Origin: Monilinia fructicola
Taxonomy: Eukaryota; Ascomycota; Leotiomycetes; Helotiales; Sclerotiniaceae
Direction of reading: 5' to 3'
Assembly: GCA_008692225.1 (NCBI GenBank)
Contig: VICG01000016.1
Location: 868,001 to 932,000, forward strand
DNA: 64,000 nt
Positions within the stretch are counted from its first letter, which is position 1; each line of letters begins with the position of its first letter. The position numbers and the translations under genes are program-made. A model generated the notes under the pieces. The model had not been told where the DNA came from, did no database searches, and saw only the letters and a list, made by a program, of their open reading frames with translations. Positions 23,167-33,984 of this stretch are shown in pieces.

Positions 23167-26100
23167 GTTGATATCTTTTGTAGGTTGACTTGACTTGACT
23201 TGAGATTTGACGAGAAGAATGTCCTTTCAATGAAAGGGAACCAGGAGTATAAGTACTGGCTTTCCCCTCACTACTAAATGATAAGGGTATACCAGAAGGG
23301 GCAGGTAGATTGAGGTCCCCTCTGTTTCGGACACAATCACCATCTCCCATCGTACTTTCAACGATATCCTCACACATATCCACGTCGACCAGCCCCCGCC
23401 AAACAGCATAAACGAGAAAAAGGACAAGAGCCAAGGCGGTTGAATTGAAAGCTTAGGATTTTCATCACTTGGCAAGAAAAGTCTTTCCCACGCATAGCAG
23501 CTCAACTTCACTTTGATATCAGCGGAACGGACCGCGCCCATTATGTTTTGTTGATTGTGGTAGATATGTAGCAGAGTTCCTGGAGAAAGATGCTGTGAGT
23601 GGTGGGAAAGGAGAATAGTGCTAGCGGCTGATGGATTATCTCACTATCTCGAATTAGGAAGGGGATGGTATAAAAGGGGCTTGGCGAGATGTGCCAATAC
23701 TGTATAAGCATCGAGACTATGCCAAGGCCACGTGCCAAGCAATTGCTTAAAGTTTTGGCTCAAGCTTTTTCTTACATAGGAAGGTGAAGGTGGCGCTTTG
23801 CCAATATGCGCCAATGAGGTATCAACAAGATGAGATATAAATGAGTGCCGACAATGCTCCAGGCTGCTGCAGCACCTTATCTCGCAAATTCATATAACCA
23901 AATAAACTCACTCGAAAACGGCAACTGAAGATTTATGAACTCCCGAGGTAGGGTCTGTTCCCATCTTTGATCGGCATTGATGGATTTTGAAGGTTTGAGT
24001 TGACCCTCCGGAATACGGCGGCAGTGAGAGTAACCTGGCGAAGATTATACTTATATTACCATTTCGATGACACACAAAATTGAGGGTATCTTCAAGTATG
24101 ATAACCTTGTTGTTTTCGGTGTCTTCATACTTAAGTGAGCGATAAGAGTTTTTGAGATATAATGAGAATGAGGAGCAATTCAGAAGCGTAGGATAATGGG
24201 AGAAAGCACAAGCGATGGTATCTGAACGGCAGAGGTTGATGAAGACTACGTAGGTATCTGTGGCTCTTGTGGCTCTTGTGGCTCTTGTGGCTGAGCTCTA
24301 AGTGATTGGGTGACTAGTCACCCTTGTGAGCAAACGTGGGGTGATTGGCATTCTCCAATCGTCAGCTGGTGGCTCTACTTGAGTGATAGAAATCTATGTA
24401 CGAGTATCTTTCAACAACAAGGGAGTTCTTTTGACGATATCCTAGTTGAATGTCTATACTTCAATAGAATCCATTTGTTCAAAGCTATCGATTGAAAGAC
24501 TGAATCTAATGTAGATTGAGTATTCCGTGATTCTGTGCTAACCCGCCCTGAATCTCGTATTAGATTCAACCAGTTTCGATTTGATCTGGGTTTTAGTTTA
24601 TGGTTCTCGATTTATCATTACAAGGCTTTGCTCTGCTGCTTTCAGTCGTTCGTGTATCACGAGATTCGAATGATATATCACTGCAAACAATCGCATTGTT
24701 TCGGATGATCGGTGTTCAATCAAAACAGTGTTTGCTAATCATCGGCCAGTCTTCAATAGGGGGCAATACTGTTCTGTAGCGGCTGATTATTCTATCTGAT
24801 AGATCGAAGATTTCTAATTTGATTCTTCATAAAGACCAACAGTTTGGCTGCCAGATATATCAATGTGTCTAGGTGCTTTAAAACTTTTGTATTCATTGCG
24901 TGCTATTGAAGGTAAGACTTCCAACAGCATTTGAGAGACCTGTATCTATCTACGCGTCAAGTTGTTAGCTTTGGTATTCTGTTCTATTTGATATTAGTAT
25001 TGGAATTTTCAAACTCGATTATCTCCGTCACAGTGTCTAGTAAATGTTAGGTTCCAAAATCTGGGGTACTTGACAGCTTTCTTCTTGTTTCGTATACCCG
25101 AGAGTTATTCCACTCCTGTCATTCGGATCAAGATTGTACTGCGAGTTATATATAAGAAACGAGAAAGCTCATGCTCTTTCTCTTACAGTTGGAGAGCAAA
25201 ATAACTTTCAGCTTCATATAACTTGCAATGGCAACGTTTCTTTAATTCAAGTTGCCTCTTTGAACTTCCACAGTATTTTCCTTATTTGGAGTCTAATTGC
25301 GATTTTCTAAGGCCAGCCGTTAACCGAAATATCATCCCCAATATTCTGGTCACATTGTTCTGTTTAAATTTTCTTCTGTTCTCTGACATTATGGTCGATG
25401 CCAAGTCAATGGAACTATTCAAACAATGCTTTCTGATCCCAGACTTTCTATAAAAGCATGAAAGCTTGCAATTGGCTAACAACTAGAGTAGATCTCCAAA
25501 CTACAATGAATGTTTCTGACATCAGATTTTACTATCCAGATATTGAGAACTGTTCGTTCAAAGGTGTGGGTGGAATCTATAACTAAGATGGCAAAGTTAG
25601 AAAATGGAAGTTATTCTCTGGCATCCTCTCAAGCAGAGTGTTTTTCTTCTGACCCCACTCCCATAGTTTGACTATTCTCGATAGTATTGGATGACTCCAA
25701 ATAGAGAGATTGTGACAATGGCCGAGTGATTTTACCTAACGAAATTAAAAAGATACAATGCGGCAGAAGTCAGAGCTTTAGTAGTTAATTTTTGTGACTA
25801 CATGCTCTAGAAGACTTTGTCGGCGCTTATTCCTGAGAGGGTCGGAGAATTATTCTGATTGGTGGAATTCTGTCAACTGTATGATACTTTGCTCTGTGAA
25901 AGCCGTGAAAGCTATCTCAAGAATCATAAGCGTGAAGCAAAAACTCGAAGAACAATTCTGGTTGGAATTCATGTTGCACGATATTCATCTTACACGATCT
26001 GAGAGATTCCAGTTCATTTTACGGATGTAGAATGTCACATTGTCAACGAATACTTGACAAAATTTCAGGTCGGCATTCTACTTTCTCAGACCTCTTTGAG

Positions 26101-26592
26101 TTCATAGCTTAGCCGGTTATAGAACTAAGGGGCAAAAATAAGTGGAGCATATATCGGCAGAGCAGATCCAAAAATCTTGGCGAACAGAAACGTTCAAACA
26201 TATCACTATCACACTACTAGGTACTCCATAACCTAAGTATAGAGCTATAAAAATTCATCTTACCACCGGCGGCTAATAAGCCATACACAACACAACTTCC
26301 GACTTTCGCGCCAACATCTTAAAGTCCATATATAGAGAAACGGACCCGACAGTTTGGTTGTGATCATGGGTGGCTTGTTACTACCAACAGTTAACAAAAT
26401 GTTAGCACATCTACTGACATCAAATCAATGGGAACGAGATATATATATGAAACGAGTAGTTCTCGTGGATTATTACATTATTGCGCCTCCCCCCAGCGAG
26501 AAAGAATTTGTTTTCTCAGGACATCAATCTTATCTCCACATTCAAGTTTTCTACCCAGAGTTTGATTCCATCTCGAGCCTTCAATAGACACA
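23167..26592. other. Long AT-rich intergenic region with possible transposon relic
   Basis: No intact gene is seen in 3.4 kb. A 9-bp tandem repeat (TGGCTCTTG) lies at 24260-24292. A short frame near 25794-26030 reads LFLRGSENYSDWWNSV, which resembles the start of Ty1/copia Gag-like domains, but it is isolated and has no LTR visible. Confidence 0.4.
24260..24292. repeat. Tandem repeat, unit TGGCTCTTG
   Basis: Three full copies and one partial copy of a 9-bp unit are visible. Confidence 0.8.
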
Positions 26593-27481
26593 ATGCATCT
26601 TTCCAAATTCCTTGAATTTGCAGCTTACCTTGGGGTAACTCATGGTGCTTGCGATACAAACGTCACAATATCGGGACTAGGTAGAGCTGCTGATGGACAG
26701 CCTGCTATCGATCGCCAGTTTGCCCTCTTTTCATTTGGTGGATCTTCATGTAGTTAGTCTCACCATCTTATCTATTCCTCAAAGCATTCTTCTGACAAAA
26801 CGCGTAGATTCCAACACCACAGTTCATAGTTCGTCATCACCACCAACTTCCCATTCCCATTCATTCTACTGACAGTTGGCCAGCTCAAGATATCACATAC
26901 AGCCACATAAGTATCCACAGTTCGTCCCGATCAGACTGGTATAGCTACTATGGCTTCCCAACCTTCGATCTCTCTGCCCACTGCGATATCCAAAGTTCCG
27001 GTGTTCCCCTACGAGAATTTGTTCAAACAGGTCACTTCACCTGGTCACTAATTCCGGAACAAAAAATCACAAACATTGTTTGCGAAACCACTCCTCATAC
27101 TTTGGTAAATTTCATTGGGAGGGAGAAAGAGGGAACTCAAATCTTCCGCACGGAAAAAGTGGTTGGAAATGAGGAGCTTAGTTTTTAGATTTGGTAGGTT
27201 TTCTCTTCTACTCTAGATTCTTATGGTATTGGAGATGGGATTCTAACGATGTAAACAGACTCAGACTCACCATCTACAATCCACCAACTCGAATCTACCT
27301 ACCCCAATTTCAGTTACTGCAAAATCTCAAACGGGAAAAATAGATTCTCATTCACTAAAACAGATCGTGGCATTTATTCTATCGATCCACCACAATCTAA
27401 ACTGAAGATTTTGTGTCCGGATTTGGCTTCTTATCCATGGAAGGGGACTTCCATGCCAAAGTTGTATCTTCAGGATTCGTA
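26593..27481 (+). CDS. Putative secreted protein, gene model uncertain
   Basis: An ATG at 26593 opens MHLSKFLEFAAYLGVTHGAC, signal-peptide-like, followed by DTNVTISGLG up to a likely donor (GTTAGT) at 26753. A second exon is clearly coding from about 26830: DSWPAQDITYSHISIHSS, WYSYYGFPTFDLSAHC, HFTWSLIPEQKITNIVCE. A third exon after an acceptor near 27258 reads ESTYPNFSYCKISNGKNRF and ends at a TAA at 27479-27481. Paired cysteines and glycosylation sites suggest a secreted protein, possibly of the AA1-like (Alt a 1) beta-barrel type, but this is a guess. The second exon meets a TAG before the better donor at about 27193, so either a weak donor (GTTTTT) is used or the AAAAA run near 27162 has lost a base. 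Confidence 0.5.
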
Positions 27482-29151
27482 ATTATAATGGGTTATGGGA
27501 GGGAAAGTCAGGAAAATTCGGTGTTTGGTTTTGTTTTGAGGGGGTTGTATTATTGCAGTAGATTGTAATGTACAAATGGCACGTATTCTTAATGGCAAAG
27601 ATGAGAACAATAACTCACCCACGGGACTTGAACAAATGAAAACACAAATCAAGTCTACATCTCGTCTCACCTGATCCGTATTGCACCCCATCATTTCCAT
27701 CATGATTGCAAGATCCAGGCTCGCATGATCCCCGTCCCAACTTCCACCAAATGTTGCACTGCTTACGCCTCATTCCCCTTCTACCCTGCAAACTAGTATC
27801 GTCCCTCTTACTGTACCGTGCCTGCATAAAACACACGCACTCCATACCTCCTCGCATCACTTACAACTTACAAGTTACAGTACAAAAATTTTTAGTAGGC
27901 GCCTAAATGGCCGGATATCGTTACATCGCCAATTCTAGCCAATATATTTACAAATTTCCGTCATCCAATCACCAGCGATAAGAAACAGGGATCTTGAGTT
28001 TAGTGTTGGGGTGCCCGGTAATAATGGTTAGTTGCCGAGGGCTGTAGTCAGGGGTTTTTCGGATATGGCACGGCACGCAATTGCAAGGTGATTGATTGAT
28101 TGATGTTGTGTGAGACTGTGCCCCAGGATTGTTATGGGTTGGGGGCGAGTAATGAATGGTCTGAATACAAAGACTGCCCGATTTCCTCATCATCAATATC
28201 TTTTGGAATAGTGATAATCGTTATTGGGTGTAATCATTAGTTGTCGTATGATCTTATAAACCTATCTGTTTTTGTTTTGTTACTTTTTTTCTTCGGAAGA
28301 CAGCAAATTATGGTCGTTTAAGCCATGCTTTGTGAATCGCGGAGCATCTTGGAAATAGCGTTGGTCATCTTCTATCATTCATATTGCGGCGGGGCTCAAT
28401 GCAAAGTAATTGTGCTCTGCAAAGTATCAAATGTATCAGAGAGGTTGGAGTGGTATGGATCATGAGTGGAATCTTGTTTAACTTTATATTTATCGATCTC
28501 TGGAATCACCTATGTACACTCATCTGAGATGTCAGTCCTCAAGACACTACATCAGATCCCACTACGCATGTATTTCCACCGGTCCAGAATCAGCCCGACC
28601 ATAAACATCGTGTCAATACCATCTGTCAAATTTGTTGTTTATCGTTACAATATATTGCGCCTGGGGATACATTCCACCTGTAGATAAGACATTTTCATTA
28701 CTAACCTCGATGACAAAACCGGATGGAAGACGTTGGGGAATGCCAGCAGGGCTATCATTCGAATCTGCAACATTCAGATCAACGCACAAAAGACGTAGAA
28801 ATGTAATACCTATATTCATTGCATTCATCTGAACCCCACTGACCATGAGAGACAAGGTAAGCGAAGCTGTATCATAGCAAGCAATTACATGATATCCCGT
28901 TTACAACCAAGCTATCTAATCATTCGTCTTCATTCCTGAAACACCAAGTACAAAGCCTCATAACCAGACAAGTTGCCATCTCGACACCTAATGCCATATC
29001 GTCTATTCAAACGCTGCATAACAATTTCGCGAACAAACCCATATCAGCACGTGCATTTCATAACCCCAACTCCTCGCTATCGTCTTTTTTTTCCCTAGAC
29101 ACAAGTAACATTCGTTCATACCATATATTCTCATCAACAGAGATGAAATTA
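27482..29151. other. Intergenic region, no supported gene
   Basis: Only short frames occur on both strands. A tRNA T-arm-like word near 27617-27632 (minus) does not fold into a tRNA with its flanks. Confidence 0.4.
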
Positions 29152-30958
29152 CTATCGCGCAAGGTGGTCACTACTCGCCTCACATTCTTCAAAATCTAAC
29201 TCCCATTTGTCAACTTCTTGGAATTTCTTCGCCGCCTTTTTTAATTCCTTTCCTATTCTCTTCTCCAATTCTGAGCTATTTTCTCTACGGGACTCCTCTG
29301 GTGCTGCTTCATCTTGAATAGGCGCCAAACTATCATCTGGGTCGACTTCATTTTCCTTATCTGAATTTGTAGTCGCAGGTTTCTTCCCATAAGTTCTCTT
29401 CCCTTTGCCTTTTGCTTCAGATTTAGATTTTTGCGTACGCTTTGGAGGTGGGACAGATGGTCTAACAGAAGCTTGGCGACGAGTGGTTGGGGCGACAATT
29501 ATTGTTAGTTCATCATCATTTTCGCCAAGGCCGGTAACATCGACTTCACTATCCGAGGATTCCACTTCTAAAGCGGATCGATTACGTTGACGACGTCTTG
29601 GGAGAAGAGCTTGTAGGGCTGCAGTAGAAAGCGTAGCAGGTTTGAGGTGCGGCTTTACGTGCAGGTCGTTTGGAGGTAAGTTGTGTAGGTATATCGGGAG
29701 AATGTGTGAGCGATGGGGGAGAAGATATAGGTGACGATTGTATTGCTGTGTTTGCAACACGCGGTGGGGTTCGGGGGTTTATGATGCGTCGAGGTCGAGC
29801 TATTGCTTGTCGTGGGTTTAGAGCGGGTTGAGGTGGAGGTGGGGGTGATGATAAAGATTGAGCAGGTGAAAGAGAAGAACTACTGCCCAGTGGAGGTGCC
29901 ATAGTTTCACTCATAGGTTCCGGTGTTGCGACACGTTCGATTGATGGTAATGGTGAATCCTGAGGTGAAAGCTCTTTCTCGAGTTCTGGTAAATCATCCT
30001 TCTCCCCATCCCCTTCCAATGGCGCAGTTGCAGGGACCTCATCTTCGAGTTCTGAGTCCTCATCGTCTACTGGTATTTTAGAAGGGGTCGGTAGGACTTG
30101 CGAAGTCTCTTGTGAACGTGGTACTTGTACACTGGATCTCTTTCGTTTCCTTGAACTCGAAGACGAAGGTTGAGCTCTTGACTTGGCAAAGTTCAAGGGT
30201 GTTGATTGATCTTCTGGCGCGAAACCTTCCGAGTCTGAATCGGAATCAAATGTAGGTCTGGGTTGTTGTTGTTTTCGCGCCGTTCCTAAAATACTTGGTT
30301 CTCGAGCTCTCCTCTTGAAATTACCGAGTCGCAGTACAGAGCCAATTTCTGGCCTATCACCAGCTGCACTACTTGGTCTTCTAGATCCGGCACGCCCTCT
30401 GAATGTTCCCAATCCTAGCCCTGATGTGTTTCTCTTGCCAACGCTTGTAAGACCATTCTCTTCTGCTAAATCCGAATCTATACTGCTTGATCGAGCTCGC
30501 CCGGTTTGCCGTCCTAGAATACTCGGCTCCCGTGCCCTCCTTCGAAAATTGCCTATTGCAAGTACAGAATTATCCAAGGCAGATGTACGTCTTCCTCTTC
30601 TTCCAGCCTCAATCTCCGGGCTACTAGATATCCGCATATCATTGTCACCCGAGCTCAATTCCGACGCATCTTTCGGCCTCGCGGTATCCTTGGCATCTCT
30701 AGACTCCGTATCAAGGTTGCGCGAAGCATTGCGACCACTACTTCGTGTCGGAAGGGTTTTTCCTTTGTTCGGCTTCTTTGCACTTGCTGATCTGTTTAGC
30801 TCCTCATCGCTGACATCGTATAAATCATCAAAAGGACGCGCATCTGGTGCTATTTTGGGTACTGGATCTGTTTCAACTGGCTCAGTTGAGGGTATGACGT
30901 GTGAGCCAGGAACAAGCACAATAGGACGAGAAACCTTTGTGCGTTTTGGACGTGGCAT
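29152..30958 (-). CDS. Disordered basic/acidic nuclear-type protein, reading frame broken once
   Basis: From the ATG at 30958 the frame runs 458 codons to 29582. A second frame, shifted by one base, continues protein-like to a stop at 29152. The N-terminal part is Ser/Arg/Pro-rich and disordered. It contains two near-identical motifs, GNFRRRAREPSILG (residues 136-149) and GNFKRRAREPSILG (212-225), plus a weaker copy (GLGTFRGRAG) between them. A basic RKRKRSS stretch may be a nuclear signal. The C-terminal part has ALQALLPRRRQRN, an acidic SSDSEVDV block, Lys-rich segments and ends with KFQEVDKWELDFEE. The two parts clearly belong together. The join is either a 40-nt intron (donor GTAAAG, acceptor CTGCAG, about 29612-29651) or a one-base insertion. 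A chromatin role is only inferred from composition. Confidence 0.65.
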
Positions 30959-33383
30959 TTTGTAGAAATGATTGTGAATTGATTGCTTCTTCTTTGAGTG
31001 GGAATCCGAGCTTGTAGGATCTCACTTATCGCACTTCATGAAACTTAGGGTTGTGATATAAGATGTTGTGGATGTAGTAATAATATTGTACTTGATCGCG
31101 TCGCGTCAAACAGTATTTCTTGGCGGCAAACAATTGCTTACCTAATAGGTTAGAACTAAATTTGATGCGAATTTCTGTATCATGAACTTTTAATACAACA
31201 AGTACTCGTGGACCTATACAAACATGACTAATTTTATTCAACTTAACTTGAATCCACTATGCTATTCAGTTTTATCAATGAAAAACAAATTCTCTCTCAG
31301 TATTCACAAGTACTAGCAGCCTTCATTGATATCTCATGCCTCAGTTCTATTCCTCTTGGCGATAATTTTGAGCCAGCGTCCTGAGAAATCTAGAGACTTT
31401 TGGAATGTTTGCGCCGAAAGATCTAATTTCTGAAGAAGATAAGACGGGTGTCTGGTGTTTCTTAGAAGTCAAGGCTCTTGAAGCAACGAAAAGATTTCTT
31501 GGATAGTTCCATAGGCTGACGATTGTCTACATGCGACTGTTGTGTTGTCGTAACACTAGATCCAGTCAAGTTGTGACACACAACTACTGCACATTGCCCA
31601 TTCTGATACCACGCGGGAACATCTTTTACAGACTTTCGACTTTCCTTACATGAGTTCATGCATTTTAGAGGGCCGGCCTGCAGGTCTTCTCAGCTTACCC
31701 CTTGGAACCCTGGACAGGCCCGTTTAATCAAGGCCATGAAATCTACGCATAGTCATGTGGTACGTCGGTACTGCATGTCAAATCCATGCAGAGTAGAACT
31801 GTGCGATTTCTAAAGAAAAAAAATCTTCTTTTCCCCCTTGGCCGCTCCTCAAAATTATCATCGCGAATTTGTGGTTTAAACCACAAGCCTGAAGCACAAT
31901 CATCACTGGCATTTCTGCCGGATCATCTGTTTGCGGTGAGATCCAACTTCAATATGAATCGCGGGTCTACTATGATGTTGATGAGTTGTTAGATGATTTG
32001 CAATTTCTTACCGGTAGATGTTTTGACAGCATCTTCAATGGCCATGGGCAAACGCAAGCCCCCACAGTTATTCTCTGACAAGAATAGCCACCACTCAATA
32101 CTGAAGATCATAATAGCTGTTGGAGGCCAGGAGGTACAGCCTCCTGCTGGGCCACTATCGTTTACTTGGTGAGTCTTCGACCGATCTTCATCTAATGATT
32201 GAAGAATGAAAAAGCAGTGATTTCGAGAAAGAATTCTGAGCCGCGTAGTATCTTCCAAAGGGATTACATTCTTGTTCTCCGGAAAGTGGACTTTAGCCTG
32301 TCCTTTTGGTGGGTTTAAAACCGTTAGATGTTTTGACGGCATACGTTCATACGAATAATCTCACAAGAGCGGTCGTCAAATGCGTGGCTATTGCGTAATT
32401 TACGAGGTACATATCGGTGAGTGGGTAAATGCTGGATTCTGAACTAGAAATCCAAGTAAAAGACTTATTAATGAAGATACCGAAATAAAGCATGAAGTCT
32501 GACCGACTGTACAAGTCTTTGGCTGGCGTACCCTATCAACGGACATGCGCATTCATATTGCAAATGAGAACGCGGATTAAACATCGTGGCCGTGTGTCGC
32601 AAACGCCCGATATTTTTGTTTTGTTGAATACTACTCAATCTAGCATTTGAAGGTCTACCAACCGAGCCGATGACAGAAAAGGCGAAAATATCCGCCACTT
32701 TCACCGTCTCACGCATTGTCCCGGAAGCCAAAGGTTTCATCTTCCTTGGAAAGCTCTACCGTTTCCAAGATATTGGTTTTTAAATCAAACAAACTCTCAT
32801 TGATTCCTTTGTGGCTACACGGTTCCATCACTGAACCATTGGGCTGCAACAATTGGGCGTGTGGAGAACACTATCAAGCATGTTTGCTCTTAAAATTTAC
32901 CCCCCTTTCCAAGATGAGCGGGATTGCATCCCACAAAATCCGACCCTTGTCATACTGAATTTGGAATTCCGCTCCCTGGGAAATACAAAGGCATCAAAAA
33001 AGGCAATTACATTTGTTGTATAGCCTTGGAGTGCAGGATGATGACCGTTGCAGAGAACAATGAACTGTTCCCCATATGACGTAGCTATTTACTGAGATTT
33101 CCTGGAACACAGATATGGTATAATGTTGCACCATACCAAATTTCAAATCTCGGTAAGTCGCTATACAATGGCCCCCTAAATTTTCGTTCATCCACTTACC
33201 GCATTGCGACTTTTAGATGCCAGCTCACAACTAACAAGATGTAGCAAGGTGGGTAGGCTATCGTGAAACTCAGTTATAAAAGCCGCAAGGATGCCGTTGA
33301 TTTGTTTTGTCGAGGCTACGTGCGTTGCTCTTCAAGAACTCTGCGGGTTTAGTTCACTATCCTACATATTATCAGGCACTGAA
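30959..33383. other. Region with decayed coding fragments
   Basis: Apart from the decayed fragments described separately (about 32460-33190, minus), short protein-like pieces occur at 31989-32342 and 31462-31659 (minus). A 22-bp direct repeat with two mismatches (32011-32032 and 32321-32342) brackets the 31989-32342 piece. No complete gene could be assembled. Confidence 0.4.
32460..33190 (-). pseudogene. Decayed gene of unknown family
   Basis: On the minus strand several blocks read like real protein but are separated by stops or shifts: EQFIVLCNGHHPALQGYT, then QYDKGRILWDAIPLILERG, then after two adjacent stops (TGA TAG) in the same frame QLLQPNGSVMEPCSHKG and ETVELSKEDETFGFRDNA, another TGA, and in a neighbouring frame KVADIFAFSVIGSVGRPSN. 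CGA-CAG to TGA-TAG needs only two C-to-T changes, the kind that repeat-induced point mutation makes. I do not recognise the family. It could instead be a gene with several unrecognised introns. Confidence 0.4.
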
Positions 33384-33984
33384 ATGCGTAAGTGAATATA
33401 CCCTACTAGTCTATGTTGTTCGGCAACTGACACCCTCTTAGTAGCCGCAGACAATATCATCGACATTACGTTTGGCGTGGCAAGCGTCTTTCTGACAACT
33501 GTTACAATCTGTTTGATGTGTAAACAACATAAGTCCAGAGGCAAGACAAACCCATCCAATCAATTATACCTGTCGGTTCATCTCCGACCACAGACTCTAT
33601 CTTGCCTTGCTTGTCGCTCTCTCTAAACTCCCTAATACTAACCCAGCTTTAGAGATTGACATGGAGAACGGCATAGACCATGAAGTAAAATCCATTGTGC
33701 CCCATCCCGAACCTGTTTCTATCCCAATATACGAATATATGCGATCCTGGCCTGCAGAATCAGGGCAAACTGCTGAATCGCTTCCATCTGTCCAGCGGCC
33801 AGATATTACACCCGCGCATCCGTATTATGCTTACTCTCGAATCCCTCGTGTGCAACATCAAACACCTCCTCAACATGTACAACCTGGTCCCAATACTATG
33901 GAATTCACTACAGTTTCAGAATTCCCTGATTCTCACATATATTATCACTCTCTTCGCACCTTTCTATCAAATGAGCCCATTTGA
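33384..33984 (+). CDS. Small single-span membrane protein, paralogue A (144 residues)
   Basis: Three coding exons: 33384-33387 (only ATG plus C), 33442-33540 and 33653-33984. The first intron has GTAAGT, a CTGAC branch and TTAG. The second must start with GC (donor GCAAGA) and ends CTTTAG after an ACTAAC branch. The protein begins MLAADNIIDITFGVASVF, a membrane helix ending in LMCKQHKSR, so the N-terminus is probably outside and the tail cytosolic. The rest is hydrophilic, Pro/Tyr/Gln-rich (PYYAYSRIPRVQ, QTPPQHVQPGP). The gene at 36335 has the same exon layout and the same helix motif. The family is unknown to me. The call rests on this conserved structure between two copies. Confidence 0.7.

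Noticed and set aside
27600..27650. tRNA-like T-arm word (minus strand, GTTCAAGTCC)
   Set aside because: The flanking bases do not form a T stem or acceptor stem and no D arm is found upstream.
30315..30965. 216-codon plus-strand frame
   Set aside because: It is an antisense shadow of the Ser/Arg-rich protein; the Leu/Ser/Arg bias mirrors the other strand.
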